From the NCBI RefSeq assembly GCF_900079725.1, contig NZ_LT599032.1, positions 3,416,855-3,480,854 of the forward strand: a DNA stretch of 64,000 nucleotides, read 5' to 3'. The notes below the pieces were generated by a model. The model did no database searches. It saw only the letters and a program-made list of their open reading frames with translations, and had not been told where the DNA came from. A program made the translations under genes and the position numbers. Source of the DNA: an uncultured Dysgonomonas sp. Its GTDB lineage: Bacteria > Bacteroidota > Bacteroidia > Bacteroidales > Dysgonomonadaceae. Position 1 is the stretch's first letter. Each line of letters starts with the position of its first letter. This document shows positions 9,790-18,317 of the stretch, in pieces.

Positions 9790-10986
9790 ATGAAAACAAT
9801 ATATATAGCGATAATTGCTTTGTCTCTTATATTTTTAGGGTCATGTGGACAGAAGCCTAAAAATGAGGCTGAAAAAGAAAAAGAAGGTACAGAAGAATCT
9901 CATGGTGGCGAATCGGTAGAAGTAGAGCTAACCGAATCACAAATGAAAGCTGTGGATATTCAACTTGGCAAAATTGAACAGAGAGACTTAAATAGTATTA
10001 TTCGAGTAAATGGCGAAATGGCCTTGGATCCACAGAAAAAAGCGGAGGTAACCTCTTTGTTAGGAGGGATCATCAAACAGGTAATGGTGATTGAAGGTCG
10101 AGCCGTGAGTGCCGGACAAGCTGTAGCCTATCTCGAAAATACGGAAATAGTGGAGTTGCAAAAGAATTATCTGACAACTAAAAAAGAGGCATTGATTGCC
10201 GATCAAGAATACAGAAGACAAAAAGATTTATCCACTCAAGGTGCAGGGGTTGAAAAAACTTTGCAGCAGGCAACAGCTAATTACGAGATAACTAAAGCGC
10301 AGCTAACAGGTTTGGAAAAGCAGCTAAGACAATTATCCATTAGCCCCGAACAGGTTTCTTCAGGTAATATGGTTACTCAAATTCCGATAAAAACGCCTAT
10401 TTCAGGAACTGTCAGCAAAATCAATATCAGTACCGGAAGTTATGTCGATATGCAAACACCACTAATGAGTATTACCGATAATGCAGGTATACACTGCGAT
10501 GTTAAAGTCTTTGAAAAAGATATTAATATGGTAAGAATCGGACAGGAAGTGGATATTACCCTCACCAACCAACCCGGTGTTAATCTGAAAGGTGAGATTT
10601 ATGAAATCAACAAGTCTTTCGAAGGGGATACCAAGGCAATTATCGTTCATGCAAATATAAAAGGTAAGACAGATATCAAATTGATTCCGGGTATGTATGT
10701 TACCGGATTGATTAATGTTGGAAAACAAAAAACTGATGCTGTACCCAATGATGCCATTATCAGCAATGAAGGAAAGAAATACATATTTGTGTTAGAGAAA
10801 GAAGCTAATGAAGAAGGTGTAAAAACTTATCATTTTGAAAGGATTGAGGTATTGACAGGTATAAGCGAACTAGGATATACACAGATAACTCCGGTAAATA
10901 AACTGGAAGAGGGTGTGACTATCGTTAAAGCTAATGCATTTTATTTAGCATCTATGAGTACAGATCATGGTGAACATGGTCATTAA
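9790..10986 (+). CDS. RND periplasmic adaptor lipoprotein (CzcB/HlyD-like)
   Basis: The 398-aa protein begins with a lipobox-type signal (SLIFLGSCGQ, Cys at about 20). A charged, His-containing linker and the barrel-sandwich/helical-hairpin fold of membrane-fusion proteins follow, with ATVTSLLGG-like and lipoyl motifs such as TPISGTVSKINISTGSYVD. It would bridge the pump and the TolC-like channel. The tail STDHGEHGH and the N-terminal ESHGGES segment are histidine-rich and might bind metal (inference). The gene is third in the pump set. Confidence 0.88.
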   Translation: MKTIYIAIIALSLIFLGSCGQKPKNEAEKEKEGTEESHGGESVEVELTESQMKAVDIQLGKIEQRDLNSIIRVNGEMALDPQKKAEVTSLLGGIIKQVMVIEGRAVSAGQAVAYLENTEIVELQKNYLTTKKEALIADQEYRRQKDLSTQGAGVEKTLQQATANYEITKAQLTGLEKQLRQLSISPEQVSSGNMVTQIPIKTPISGTVSKINISTGSYVDMQTPLMSITDNAGIHCDVKVFEKDINMVRIGQEVDITLTNQPGVNLKGEIYEINKSFEGDTKAIIVHANIKGKTDIKLIPGMYVTGLINVGKQKTDAVPNDAIISNEGKKYIFVLEKEANEEGVKTYHFERIEVLTGISELGYTQITPVNKLEEGVTIVKANAFYLASMSTDHGEHGH

Positions 10987-11016
10987 TCTTTTTGAAACAT
11001 TAAATAATAAAATCAC

Positions 11017-11358
11017 ATGAAAGAGATAAAAGCTTTTATTAAACCGTTTAAGGTTAATGATATTCTAAGAGAACTACTTTATGCAGGATTTCCAAATCTT
11101 ACTGTTTCAATGGCTGAAGGCACAGGGCATTTAAAAAGTGAAGATGCTTCTTTATCCATGAATTTTGCACTTACCAATAGTAAAGTTGCGAAGATTGAGA
11201 TAGTGTGTAACAATGATGATGTGGATAAAATAATTACGATAATATCAACATATGGTAAAACAGGTAATTCAGGAGACGGTATAATCTATGTCTCTGATGT
11301 TGAAAGAGCAATCAGAGTCAGAACCGGATTGCCTGATGACAGGTGGCTTCTTGATTAG
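11017..11358 (+). CDS. PII-like signalling protein of the metal-efflux operon
   Basis: The 113-aa protein has the PII fold pattern: start MKEIKAFIKPFKVNDILREL, the GDGIIYVSDVERAIRVRTG C-terminal signature and the KTGNSGDG B-loop region. In canonical GlnB/GlnK the T-loop carries a modifiable Tyr51; here that segment (about 36-55) is different and lacks a tyrosine, and no ammonium-transporter gene is adjacent. It is therefore more likely a metal-efflux-associated PII paralogue that modulates the pump or ATPase than a nitrogen regulator. It lies 30 bp after the adaptor gene and 26 bp before the winged-helix gene. Ligand unknown. Confidence 0.8.
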   Translation: MKEIKAFIKPFKVNDILRELLYAGFPNLTVSMAEGTGHLKSEDASLSMNFALTNSKVAKIEIVCNNDDVDKIITIISTYGKTGNSGDGIIYVSDVERAIRVRTGLPDDRWLLD

Positions 11359-11384
11359 TTATTAATTTTTAAAATAGAGTCAAG

Positions 11385-11609
11385 ATGTTGAAAAATGATA
11401 TTGGAATAAATGCCGGAGTAATATGGCAATTATTGTCTAATGAAGGAGCATTATCCGTAAGACAAATAGGGGAATTGACCGGATATAATGATAAAAACAT
11501 ATGTTTGGCATTAGGATGGTTATCTCGAGAGAATAAGATCCAGTTCATTTACAAAAATGAAATACTCTATCTTGAGTTGAATAGCTCTACGAGTGAAATG
11601 TATTATTAA
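11385..11609 (+). CDS. Small winged helix-turn-helix protein
   Basis: The 74-aa protein is essentially one winged helix: NAGVIWQLLSNEGALSVRQIGELTGYNDKNICLALGWLSRENKI. This resembles the DUF2582 family of stand-alone winged-helix proteins common in Bacteroidetes. No ligand domain is present. Lying between the PII-like gene and the P-type ATPase gene with 12-26 bp gaps, it is probably co-transcribed, and could be a DNA-binding or protein-binding accessory of the metal response. Its target is unknown. Confidence 0.7.
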   Translation: MLKNDIGINAGVIWQLLSNEGALSVRQIGELTGYNDKNICLALGWLSRENKIQFIYKNEILYLELNSSTSEMYY

Positions 11610-11621
11610 ATACTTATAGCA

Positions 11622-13544
11622 ATGAATACAGAGAATAATTATAAATGCACATCTTGCGACTCTACCGAGTCGCAGATGTTTGAAAATAACTGGAAGCAGT
11701 ATATCCCGGTTTCAATAAGTTTACTTATGCTACTTGTTGGTATTACGATGGATAATTTTATTCCAGATATATTTAACGGCTATCTTCGTTTAGGGTTGTA
11801 TATTATAGCTTACATCCCTGTTGCCTTTCCCGTTTTTAGGGAAGCCGTTGAAACGATCAAGGAAAAGGATTTCTTTACTGAGTTTACACTTATGGGGATG
11901 GCTACACTTGGAGCTTTCATTATAGGCGAATATCCCGAAGGAGTAGCTGTAATGGTATTTTATACGATTGGTGAATTGTTTCAAGATTCGGCTGTGAATA
12001 GAGCCAAAAGAAACATTAAGGCATTGCTTGATGTACGTCCTGACACAGCAACTGTTTATAGAAATGATTCATATCAAACAATATCTCCTGAAGAAGTGGA
12101 AATTGACGAAGTTATTCAGGTAAAAGCCGGAGAGAAAGTCCCTTTGGATGGAATAATGCTTACATCATCAGCAAGCTTTAATACAGCAGCATTAACAGGG
12201 GAAAGCAAACCGAAAACTATTTCAGCCGGTGAAACTGTACTAGCAGGAATGTTGAATCTTGATAAAGTGATCGAAATAAAGGTTGCTAAAAAGTATCAGG
12301 ATAGTTCTCTTGCCAGAATCCTAGAAATGGTGCAAGATGCAACTTCCCGAAAAGCAAAGACAGAGTTATTGATCCGTAAATTTGCCAAGATATATACTCC
12401 GATTGTATTCCTGTTAGCTCTCTTTATAACAGTCATTCCTTATTTTGTGGTGAGCGACTATATATTTAGCGAATGGTTATCCCGTGCATTGGTATTCTTG
12501 GTAATCTCCTGCCCATGTGCATTAGTTATTTCTATCCCATTAGGCTATTTCGGCGGAATCGGAGCAGCTTCTAAAGCAGGCATACTCTTCAAGGGAGCTA
12601 ACTATCTCGATTTAATGACTAAGGTCAATACAGTCGTGATGGATAAAACAGGTACTTTGACCAAAGGTGTGTTCAATGTGCAGAAAGTTGCGTCGGTCGA
12701 TGAAGATAAGCAAGAGGAATTTGTCGCTATTGTTGCTGCCATAGAGAAATTCTCAAATCATCCCATTGCTAGAGCAATTGTTCAATTTGCAAAGGATTCA
12801 GATAATTATACAGCTACAGATGTGGAAGAAATATCAGGGCATGGACTTAAAGGGATCGTAAATGGAGAAGAAGTATTGGTGGGCAATGCTAAGTTGATGC
12901 AGAAATTTAATATCTCTTATGACAGAACAATTGAATTTATAGTTGAGACTATTGTGATTGCAGCTATTAATGAAGAATATGCGGGCTATATAACAATAGC
13001 GGATGAGGTAAAAGATGATGCACAGGCTGCTATTTCAGATATGCATTTATCTGGAATCAAACAAGTTGTAATGTTGAGTGGGGATAAATCTTCCATAACG
13101 AATAATGTAGCATCCAGCCTTGGTATTGACAGTGCCTATGGGGACCTCTTACCTGAAGATAAGGTTCGTCATATAGAGGAACTGAAAACAGAAAAGAATA
13201 ATGTCATTGCTTTTGTCGGAGATGGAATAAATGATGCTCCCTCACTGGCATTAAGTGATGTTGGAATAGCAATGGGAGGAATGGGGAGTGATGCTGCTAT
13301 CGAAGTGGCCGATGTAATCATTCAGACAGATCAACCATCCAAAATAGCAACTTCGATTAAAATAGCTAAAGCTACAAGGCAAGTTGTCATACAGAATATA
13401 GTATTGGCATTCTCGGTTAAACTGATTGTACTTATTTTAGGTGGTTTTGGTTTGGCTACCATGTGGGAAGCGGTCTTTGCTGATGTTGGGGTCTCTCTGC
13501 TAGCAATACTAAATGCGGTCAGAATATTAAAAATGAGGTTCTGA
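11622..13544 (+). CDS. Zn/Cd/Pb-type heavy-metal P1B-ATPase
   Basis: The 640-aa membrane pump should move divalent soft metals from cytoplasm to periplasm using ATP. Key motifs are seen: the membrane metal-binding CPC (C297-P-C299 in ISCPCALVISIPL), the phosphorylation site D341KTGTLTKG, TGES in the actuator domain, the HP locus SNHPIARAI and GDGINDAP. The CPC context fits ZntA/CadA rather than copper pumps. There is no N-terminal HMA domain; a short CTSCDS motif near residue 10 may replace it. It would feed metal to the tripartite CzcA-like pump encoded upstream. Confidence 0.92.
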   Translation: MNTENNYKCTSCDSTESQMFENNWKQYIPVSISLLMLLVGITMDNFIPDIFNGYLRLGLYIIAYIPVAFPVFREAVETIKEKDFFTEFTLMGMATLGAFIIGEYPEGVAVMVFYTIGELFQDSAVNRAKRNIKALLDVRPDTATVYRNDSYQTISPEEVEIDEVIQVKAGEKVPLDGIMLTSSASFNTAALTGESKPKTISAGETVLAGMLNLDKVIEIKVAKKYQDSSLARILEMVQDATSRKAKTELLIRKFAKIYTPIVFLLALFITVIPYFVVSDYIFSEWLSRALVFLVISCPCALVISIPLGYFGGIGAASKAGILFKGANYLDLMTKVNTVVMDKTGTLTKGVFNVQKVASVDEDKQEEFVAIVAAIEKFSNHPIARAIVQFAKDSDNYTATDVEEISGHGLKGIVNGEEVLVGNAKLMQKFNISYDRTIEFIVETIVIAAINEEYAGYITIADEVKDDAQAAISDMHLSGIKQVVMLSGDKSSITNNVASSLGIDSAYGDLLPEDKVRHIEELKTEKNNVIAFVGDGINDAPSLALSDVGIAMGGMGSDAAIEVADVIIQTDQPSKIATSIKIAKATRQVVIQNIVLAFSVKLIVLILGGFGLATMWEAVFADVGVSLLAILNAVRILKMRF

Positions 13545-13572
13545 AAGTCTTGTAACTAACACTATTATCGTC

Positions 13573-13821
13573 ATGAGTAAAAAGAGACGTATAAGAAGAT
13601 TAGCAGCAAGAAAAGAAACTCCATCAAAACTGAATCCCATTATAAAAAGATATCTTTCTCTGATAAGTATATCTATAGGTGCTTTGATGGGAATAATTGT
13701 ATGGCTTATATTCTTCAGATGTAAGAGTGAACATTGTCCAAATCATTTTAATCCGATTCCATATATGGTAGTGTTTGGGTTTAACACATGGATTATAGCT
13801 AATTATATTTTCAGAAAGTAA
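13573..13821 (+). CDS. Small membrane protein, unknown function
   Basis: The 82-aa protein has a very basic N-terminus (KKRRIRRLAARK), then two predicted membrane helices (about 29-48 and 63-79). A Cys/His-containing loop, CKSEHCPNHFNPIPY, lies between them. The CxxxxCPxxxNP loop recalls small DUF6132-like membrane proteins. Its location 28 bp after the ATPase gene and before a terminator makes it the last gene of the efflux operon. A metal-related role is only inferred from position and the Cys/His loop. Confidence 0.6.
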   Translation: MSKKRRIRRLAARKETPSKLNPIIKRYLSLISISIGALMGIIVWLIFFRCKSEHCPNHFNPIPYMVVFGFNTWIIANYIFRK

Positions 13822-13832
13822 TTTTTCAAAAT

Positions 13833-13885
13833 TTCGTTTGGCTGAACACAACTCTTTAGCTCAGCCAAGCGAATCTTATTTTTAT
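13833..13885 (+). terminator. Intrinsic terminator of the metal-efflux operon
   Basis: TTCGTTTGGCTGA at 13833 pairs with TCAGCCAAGCGAA at 13861 (13 bp with one G-U) and is followed by a T-rich run. It sits directly after the operon's last gene and 10 bp before the PAP2 start, so PAP2 would be expressed mainly by read-through or its own promoter. Confidence 0.7.
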
Positions 13886-13894
13886 AAAAAAACA

Positions 13895-14746
13895 ATGAAT
13901 AACATATCGGTTTGTATTGTCTTCTTCTTGCTCTTATTTCAATCGGTAAAAGCGGATACAGTAGATAATGATACACTACAAAGCAACTACCCAATCATCG
14001 ATTTTTCGATTCAGGGCAGTGATATACCTTCTACTAATTTAATTTCTGTAGATACAGTCATTTCTGACAAGATAAAACCTGTAAAACAGCTTAAGTTTTC
14101 ATATAAGCAATTAATTATTCCTTCGGCTTTAATTGCTTATGGTGTATTTGAAACAGCTATAGAGCATAATTATTTGCTTAACAGGCAGGTAAAGCATGAA
14201 GTAACAGAACATATTGATTCGAAGTTTACCATAGATGACATTTCTCAATATGTTCCGGCAGGAAGTGTATACGCACTGAATTTAATGGGGATAAAAGGTA
14301 AAAATAATTTTAAAGACAGAACCTTTATTCTAGGAATATCTACTCTTTTTATGGCAGCATCAGTAAATACGATAAAGTATTCAACAAAGATAGAGAGACC
14401 AGATAAATCAGCGAAAAACTCTTTTCCCTCAGGTCATACAGCGGTAGCTTTTATGGGTGCAGAATTTCTTTGGCAGGAATATAAAGATGTTTCAATATGG
14501 TATGGCATAACAGGCTACACCATTGCAACCGGAACAGGGATATTTCGTTTATATAATGACAAACATTGGTTTGCAGATGTTATTGTGGGAGCCGGACTCG
14601 GTATTCTAAGCACCAAGGCTGCTTACTGGCTTTATCCCTATTTGCAGAGGAAGTTTATGAACAAAGGTACATTTAGCAAACAAATCTCTTTTAGCCCTTT
14701 TTATAATGGAAAACAAGGAGGTCTGGCTATAGCCTTATCTCTGTAA
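13895..14746 (+). CDS. PAP2-family membrane-associated phosphatase
   Basis: The protein carries the three PAP2 signature motifs: KYSTKIERP (Kx6RP), FPSGHT and RLYNDKHWFAD (Rx5HxxxD). An N-terminal signal peptide (ISVCIVFFLLLFQSVKA) is also present. Family members dephosphorylate undecaprenyl pyrophosphate, lipid A or phosphatidyl lipids in the periplasm; the substrate here cannot be chosen. I prefer ATG 13895 (284 aa) to 13838, because it begins the signal peptide and because the earlier start lies inside the terminator hairpin. The C-terminal SFSPFYNGKQGGLAIALSL resembles the membrane-strand tails of Bacteroidetes PAP2 proteins. Confidence 0.82.
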   Translation: MNNISVCIVFFLLLFQSVKADTVDNDTLQSNYPIIDFSIQGSDIPSTNLISVDTVISDKIKPVKQLKFSYKQLIIPSALIAYGVFETAIEHNYLLNRQVKHEVTEHIDSKFTIDDISQYVPAGSVYALNLMGIKGKNNFKDRTFILGISTLFMAASVNTIKYSTKIERPDKSAKNSFPSGHTAVAFMGAEFLWQEYKDVSIWYGITGYTIATGTGIFRLYNDKHWFADVIVGAGLGILSTKAAYWLYPYLQRKFMNKGTFSKQISFSPFYNGKQGGLAIALSL

Positions 14747-14872
14747 TAGCTATTGTTGGAGACATGTCCTATATGAACTAATTATAGGTTTGAGCGATTA
14801 TTATGACTTATTCTTTCTTCGACTAGTCTAAAATAGGTATCTAATACATAAAAAACAGAATACAATAATACA

Positions 14873-15721
14873 ATGGAGCAATTTATTCGCAATATAAAAG
14901 AAAATATCAATAAAGAAATTCAGCTTATTGATTCTGAGGAATGTAATATCTTTCAGAAATCTATTAGTATTATTTCATTATTGGAGTCTACATTTGATGA
15001 ATTAAAAGAATTTGTTTCAAATTATACATTTAAAAGTCCGCTTGATGAAATCATCTTTTTTAAAGAGACGAAACCTCAACTTTTTAGCATTCTAATTTAC
15101 CATAGAAAGATATATAATCTGGAAATGCGAATGCCCACCGGAAGTTGCATCGATCGCAAAAATTATTTAGAAGGAATTTTAGGACGCATAAAGTATTTTT
15201 TCGATAATAATGCTGACTTCTATCAATATTATCGTTCAGGAAGTACCCACCTTGATAAATATTACTTTCTAAGAGGTAAGCCAGATATTCAGTTAATACA
15301 GGATTGCTTCTACTTTGAAAGGGACTCTAAATTCTCTACGAGCTTTGATTTTAAGGTTTCGAAGATGATTGCCAATGAGAGATTAACGGTATATGTAAAC
15401 AATAAACTCCTACATATTAGTAATCTCGAATCCAATATTCAAGACTCATTTAATTTGCCAAAGGCAAGACTGACATGGACTGCTAAAAAAGCAGAACTTG
15501 TTGAGCAGATTTACGCATGGGATAACGCAGGTTGTTTCAATAATGGCAATACGAATATAAAAGAGCTAGCGGAATATATTGAAACTGTTTTCAATATCAA
15601 TTTGGGTGACTTCTATCACACGTTTCTGGAAATTCGAGAACGTAAAGGTAGCCGTACTTTATTTTTAGATAAATTGATAAAGCTTCTCGAAGAAAGAATG
15701 GATGGATTAGATAATAAATGA
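14873..15721 (+). CDS. rteC: RteC-family conjugative-element regulator
   Basis: The 282-aa protein matches the pattern of RteC, the tetracycline-responsive transcription activator of CTnDOT excision genes. The most telling part is the C-terminal winged-helix-like region: ARLTWTAKKAELVEQIYA, AGCFNNGNTNIKELAEYIE, FNINLGDFYHTFLEIRERKGSRT. In CTnDOT, rteC accompanies rteAB, tetQ and excision genes; none of these is visible here. It is therefore an orphan copy and possibly a relic of an integrative element that brought in the region to its left. Function is inferred from the family. Confidence 0.82.
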   Translation: MEQFIRNIKENINKEIQLIDSEECNIFQKSISIISLLESTFDELKEFVSNYTFKSPLDEIIFFKETKPQLFSILIYHRKIYNLEMRMPTGSCIDRKNYLEGILGRIKYFFDNNADFYQYYRSGSTHLDKYYFLRGKPDIQLIQDCFYFERDSKFSTSFDFKVSKMIANERLTVYVNNKLLHISNLESNIQDSFNLPKARLTWTAKKAELVEQIYAWDNAGCFNNGNTNIKELAEYIETVFNINLGDFYHTFLEIRERKGSRTLFLDKLIKLLEERMDGLDNK

Positions 15722-15758
15722 GCATGATTTTTATAAAAATACACTATATTTGTCGATA

Positions 15759-15985
15759 GGAAAATAACACTATTCAATAGCGGACAAAGAACAGCCAATA
15801 GCTGTCAATTAGCTTCTCCTAAAGTGTTCACCTCAAAGCGATCTGATCAAGTAAAGTATTGAATAATATATGGTTGATAGGTGTGGTTCACAAGCCCCCG
15901 CTTCCGCAACAAATTCTGAACATCAGCGATTTGTAAAGTTTACTCCCGATATTACGCCCTTAAAAGGTGGATATTGGGAGTTTTT
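15759..15985 (+). ncRNA. Candidate small RNA between rteC and the XRE gene
   Basis: A TATATTTG -7 box at 15745..15752 predicts transcription starting near 15759. An intrinsic terminator at 15942..15985 would end it after about 225 nt. No convincing reading frame lies between. A short GC-rich stretch near 15890-15906 interrupts AT-rich DNA and looks like the end of a tRNA-like or attachment sequence. The family is not recognised. Confidence 0.3.
15942..15985 (+). terminator. Intrinsic terminator
   Basis: ACTCCCGATAT at 15942 pairs with ATATTGGGAGT at 15971 (11 bp with a G-U), with T5 following. No coding gene ends just before it, which is what suggests the small RNA. Confidence 0.65.
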
Positions 15986-16002
15986 CGTTGTATTATATAA
16001 AC

Positions 16003-16032
16003 AAAAATACCCTCTGAAAAAGCAAAGGGTAT
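16003..16032 (-). terminator. Intrinsic terminator of the XRE regulator gene
   Basis: On the minus strand ATACCCT and AGGGTAT pair (16026-16032 with 16007-16013), followed by TTTTTG. It lies 21 bp past the stop codon. Confidence 0.7.
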
Positions 16033-16053
16033 CTTAATATATTATTCTTAGTT

Positions 16054-16449
16054 TTATTTTTTGTCTTTCAATACTTCCTGTAATAGCTGTACTTTTTCCT
16101 GTTCGGCTTTGAGCATTCGTTCATACAACTCTATTACTTTGTCAAGCGGATTAAATGAGCATTGATGATAAGTATTGGCAACTGTACTGTCGTGGAATGT
16201 GTTTGCAACAAAATTGATAGCAGCATCCTCACTGAAGTTTTTTATGGCATCAACAGAAATATTAAGAGCAGCAGCAATTTTATCTAAAGTTTCGTCGTCC
16301 AGTTGCGGAGTCGATTCAAATCTGGAAACAGTTTGTTGAGATACACCTATGCGCTCGGCTAATTCTTCTTGTTTTACGCCCAGTATTTCTCTCAGGCGTT
16401 TAGCATTATATCCGTAATCGCTTTTCTTTGTTTCGAAAGTTGTTTCCAT
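16054..16449 (-). CDS. XRE-family helix-turn-helix regulator
   Basis: The 131-aa protein has a lambda-repressor-type HTH at about 15-68 (NAKRLREILGVKQEELAERIGVS, then QQTVSRFESTPQLDDETL). A linker follows, then a C-terminal coiled coil (LDKVIELYERMLKAEQEKVQLLQEVL) likely used for dimerisation. Candidate -7 boxes TACTTTTG (16484..16491) and TATTTTTG (16492..16499) lie upstream on the minus strand. Targets are unknown; it stands alone, convergent to the RteC/small-RNA unit. Confidence 0.8.
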   Translation of the reverse strand: METTFETKKSDYGYNAKRLREILGVKQEELAERIGVSQQTVSRFESTPQLDDETLDKIAAALNISVDAIKNFSEDAAINFVANTFHDSTVANTYHQCSFNPLDKVIELYERMLKAEQEKVQLLQEVLKDKK

Positions 16450-16499
16450 ATTTTATACTGTGAATGTTAAATTGTATAATTCTCAAAAGTACAAAAATA

Positions 16500-16964
16500 A
16501 ACATAATCAATAAGTTTTTTACTTACAAAATCAGATTATTTACTTCCTGTATGGATATAATACGCAGTATTAAAGTAAGAACTTTGTCATATATCTTTTA
16601 ATATTTACATATGGGAGAGACAGCCAACAGACTCACAGCTATTCTAATCTATTTGTTAAACGTTCCTGAACCTTGCCATACGGTAACCGATAAATACAAT
16701 GGGATGCACTTTACAGATCTATCTCAGACTATAGAATGCCGTATCTCATAGTTTTTGCAGTTTATATCCTTTGTTGGTTATACATAATTTGCTCCCTGTA
16801 TAATGTCCCAAGCGATATAGAGCTATTTGGAAAAGAGATAGAATGATATGATTATAATTAAACATTACTTTTCGACTGTGCACAAACTCAAAACAGATGT
16901 CAATAAGTAAGTTATGGCTGTTGCCTATCCCGGACAGATGCTCCCGAAAGACTAGTAGGGAGCA
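16500..16964. other. Gene-free stretch
   Basis: I see no supported gene here. A hairpin just past the end of the next minus-strand gene (ATGCTCCC / GGGAGCAT, 16940-16966) has no T-run and is a weak terminator candidate. Confidence 0.4.
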
Positions 16965-18317
16965 TTAGTCTTTCACACAGCGTACATTTGCCATATATGT
17001 CATCATATACGCTTCTTTTATTACACTAGCTTCATATCTGGGGAAATTTCGGCACCAAGCAGTAATAGGGCCCGATGCGCTGGCTGTCCATAATACGGCG
17101 TCATAAGCATAATCCCTCAAAACTATTCGCCAATGTTCTTCGTTGATACCGGATCGTTGTACATATTCACTTATGGTTTCATTGTCAGCCTTAGGATTAT
17201 CTCGAATGAAGGTCTGTACGGCCTCGGCACTGCTTTCTCCAAGCATCATTCGCCCTAAAGGAATTACATTGAATCCTCCTAGACGGGGTTCGGCACTATA
17301 ACCTTTCGAACTGTGCAGCCACGATTGTTGCAAGTTTATCGGAGGACACACGGCTTTCATTGCACCTCCATGCCCGATATGTCCGGAGGTTCCCTTTGTT
17401 AACGATGGATCCCATTGGCTGTATTTCCATTCATTTACGTTATATCCGCGTGTAGATGCATCTACTGTTATTTCCCAATCGGTATTCCATACAGGAAACC
17501 TTCCTGCATCCATATCTGCCTGTACTTTGGCCGCATCATCATTGTCATATTGTGTTTGGCTAAAGTCTTTATCCCGGATTTTATTATAGAAGAAACGTTC
17601 CAGATCATTCCATTCTCTGTCGGTTGGTAAATGCCAGCCGTAAGGGCAAATACCTTGTATCTTGCCATCTCTGGCCCCGGATGTTGTTTCCAGCTTTCTT
17701 TCTATTTCAAATTCTCCAATTTGGGATGATGGATCGTCGCTCGGGTATGCCTGTCCCTCATTATGTACATGCGAAGTATAGTCTGCCGGTTGGCGGGTTG
17801 TCGCATACCAGTTATATAAAGCACCGTATTCGGGATACCATTTTTTATAATAACCGGTATGTCCCTGTCCGGGGATATTTTGGGGGTCGATATCTTTCCA
17901 TTCAGAATTTGAATCGATACTTGGATCAGGATCCCCTGCAAGCGGATATGTGTAGAATGTTCCAGCATTTTCTATATCATAAAAGTTTGCTTTTTCAGAA
18001 GTCAGAGGAGACAGGGGTGTACCATCTGCATATGAAGTAGCAGCCAGGTTGGTTATCATCCAACGATCATTTCCAAATTTGGTGGAATAAAATGTATTAC
18101 CGTTCTGATCTTCGTGGCTTAATACTTTCTCAGCCCATGAACTTTCGAGCAAATCGGATCCTTTTTCTATTGTCCTTTTGTCGAAATCGGCTGCGCATTG
18201 TACAATGTCGACATCTACATCCGGGTATAAAGGGCAGTCCCAGTCTGCGCTCAATCGCAATCGGGCAGCGGTCTTGTATTTAACCTGTATAAGCGAATAA
18301 AGAAGGATTGTTAGCAT
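16965..18317 (-). pseudogene. FISUMP-domain surface protein, C-terminal part (frameshifted)
   Basis: This reading frame contains the Fibrobacter succinogenes major paralogous (FISUMP) domain: GNDRWMITNLAATSYADGTP, GALYNWYATTR, GICPYGWHLPTDREWNDLE and the typical ending NVRCVKD. It has no signal peptide of its own, and its ATG overlaps the end of the upstream frame. Joined to the upstream frame by removing one base near 18282-18290, the protein would read through as one polypeptide of about 880 residues (SLFAYTG then KYKTAARLR). FISUMP proteins are cell-surface or secreted proteins of unknown role in Bacteroidetes and Fibrobacteres. Either the gene is inactive or the base is a sequencing error. 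Confidence 0.75.

Noticed and set aside
15885..15915. tRNA- or tmRNA-like 3' end in a GC-rich stretch
   Set aside because: The T-arm does not pair properly and no acceptor or anticodon arm is found upstream. I only mention it within the small-RNA candidate.
18195..18212. ATTGTACAAT palindrome, like the half-sites at 46750
   Set aside because: It lies inside FISUMP coding sequence and is short enough to occur by chance.
18280..18317. Programmed +1 frameshift in the FISUMP gene
   Set aside because: GGT-TAA does not allow good tRNA re-pairing (unlike CTT-TGA in prfB) and there is no upstream stimulator. A mutation or sequencing error is simpler.
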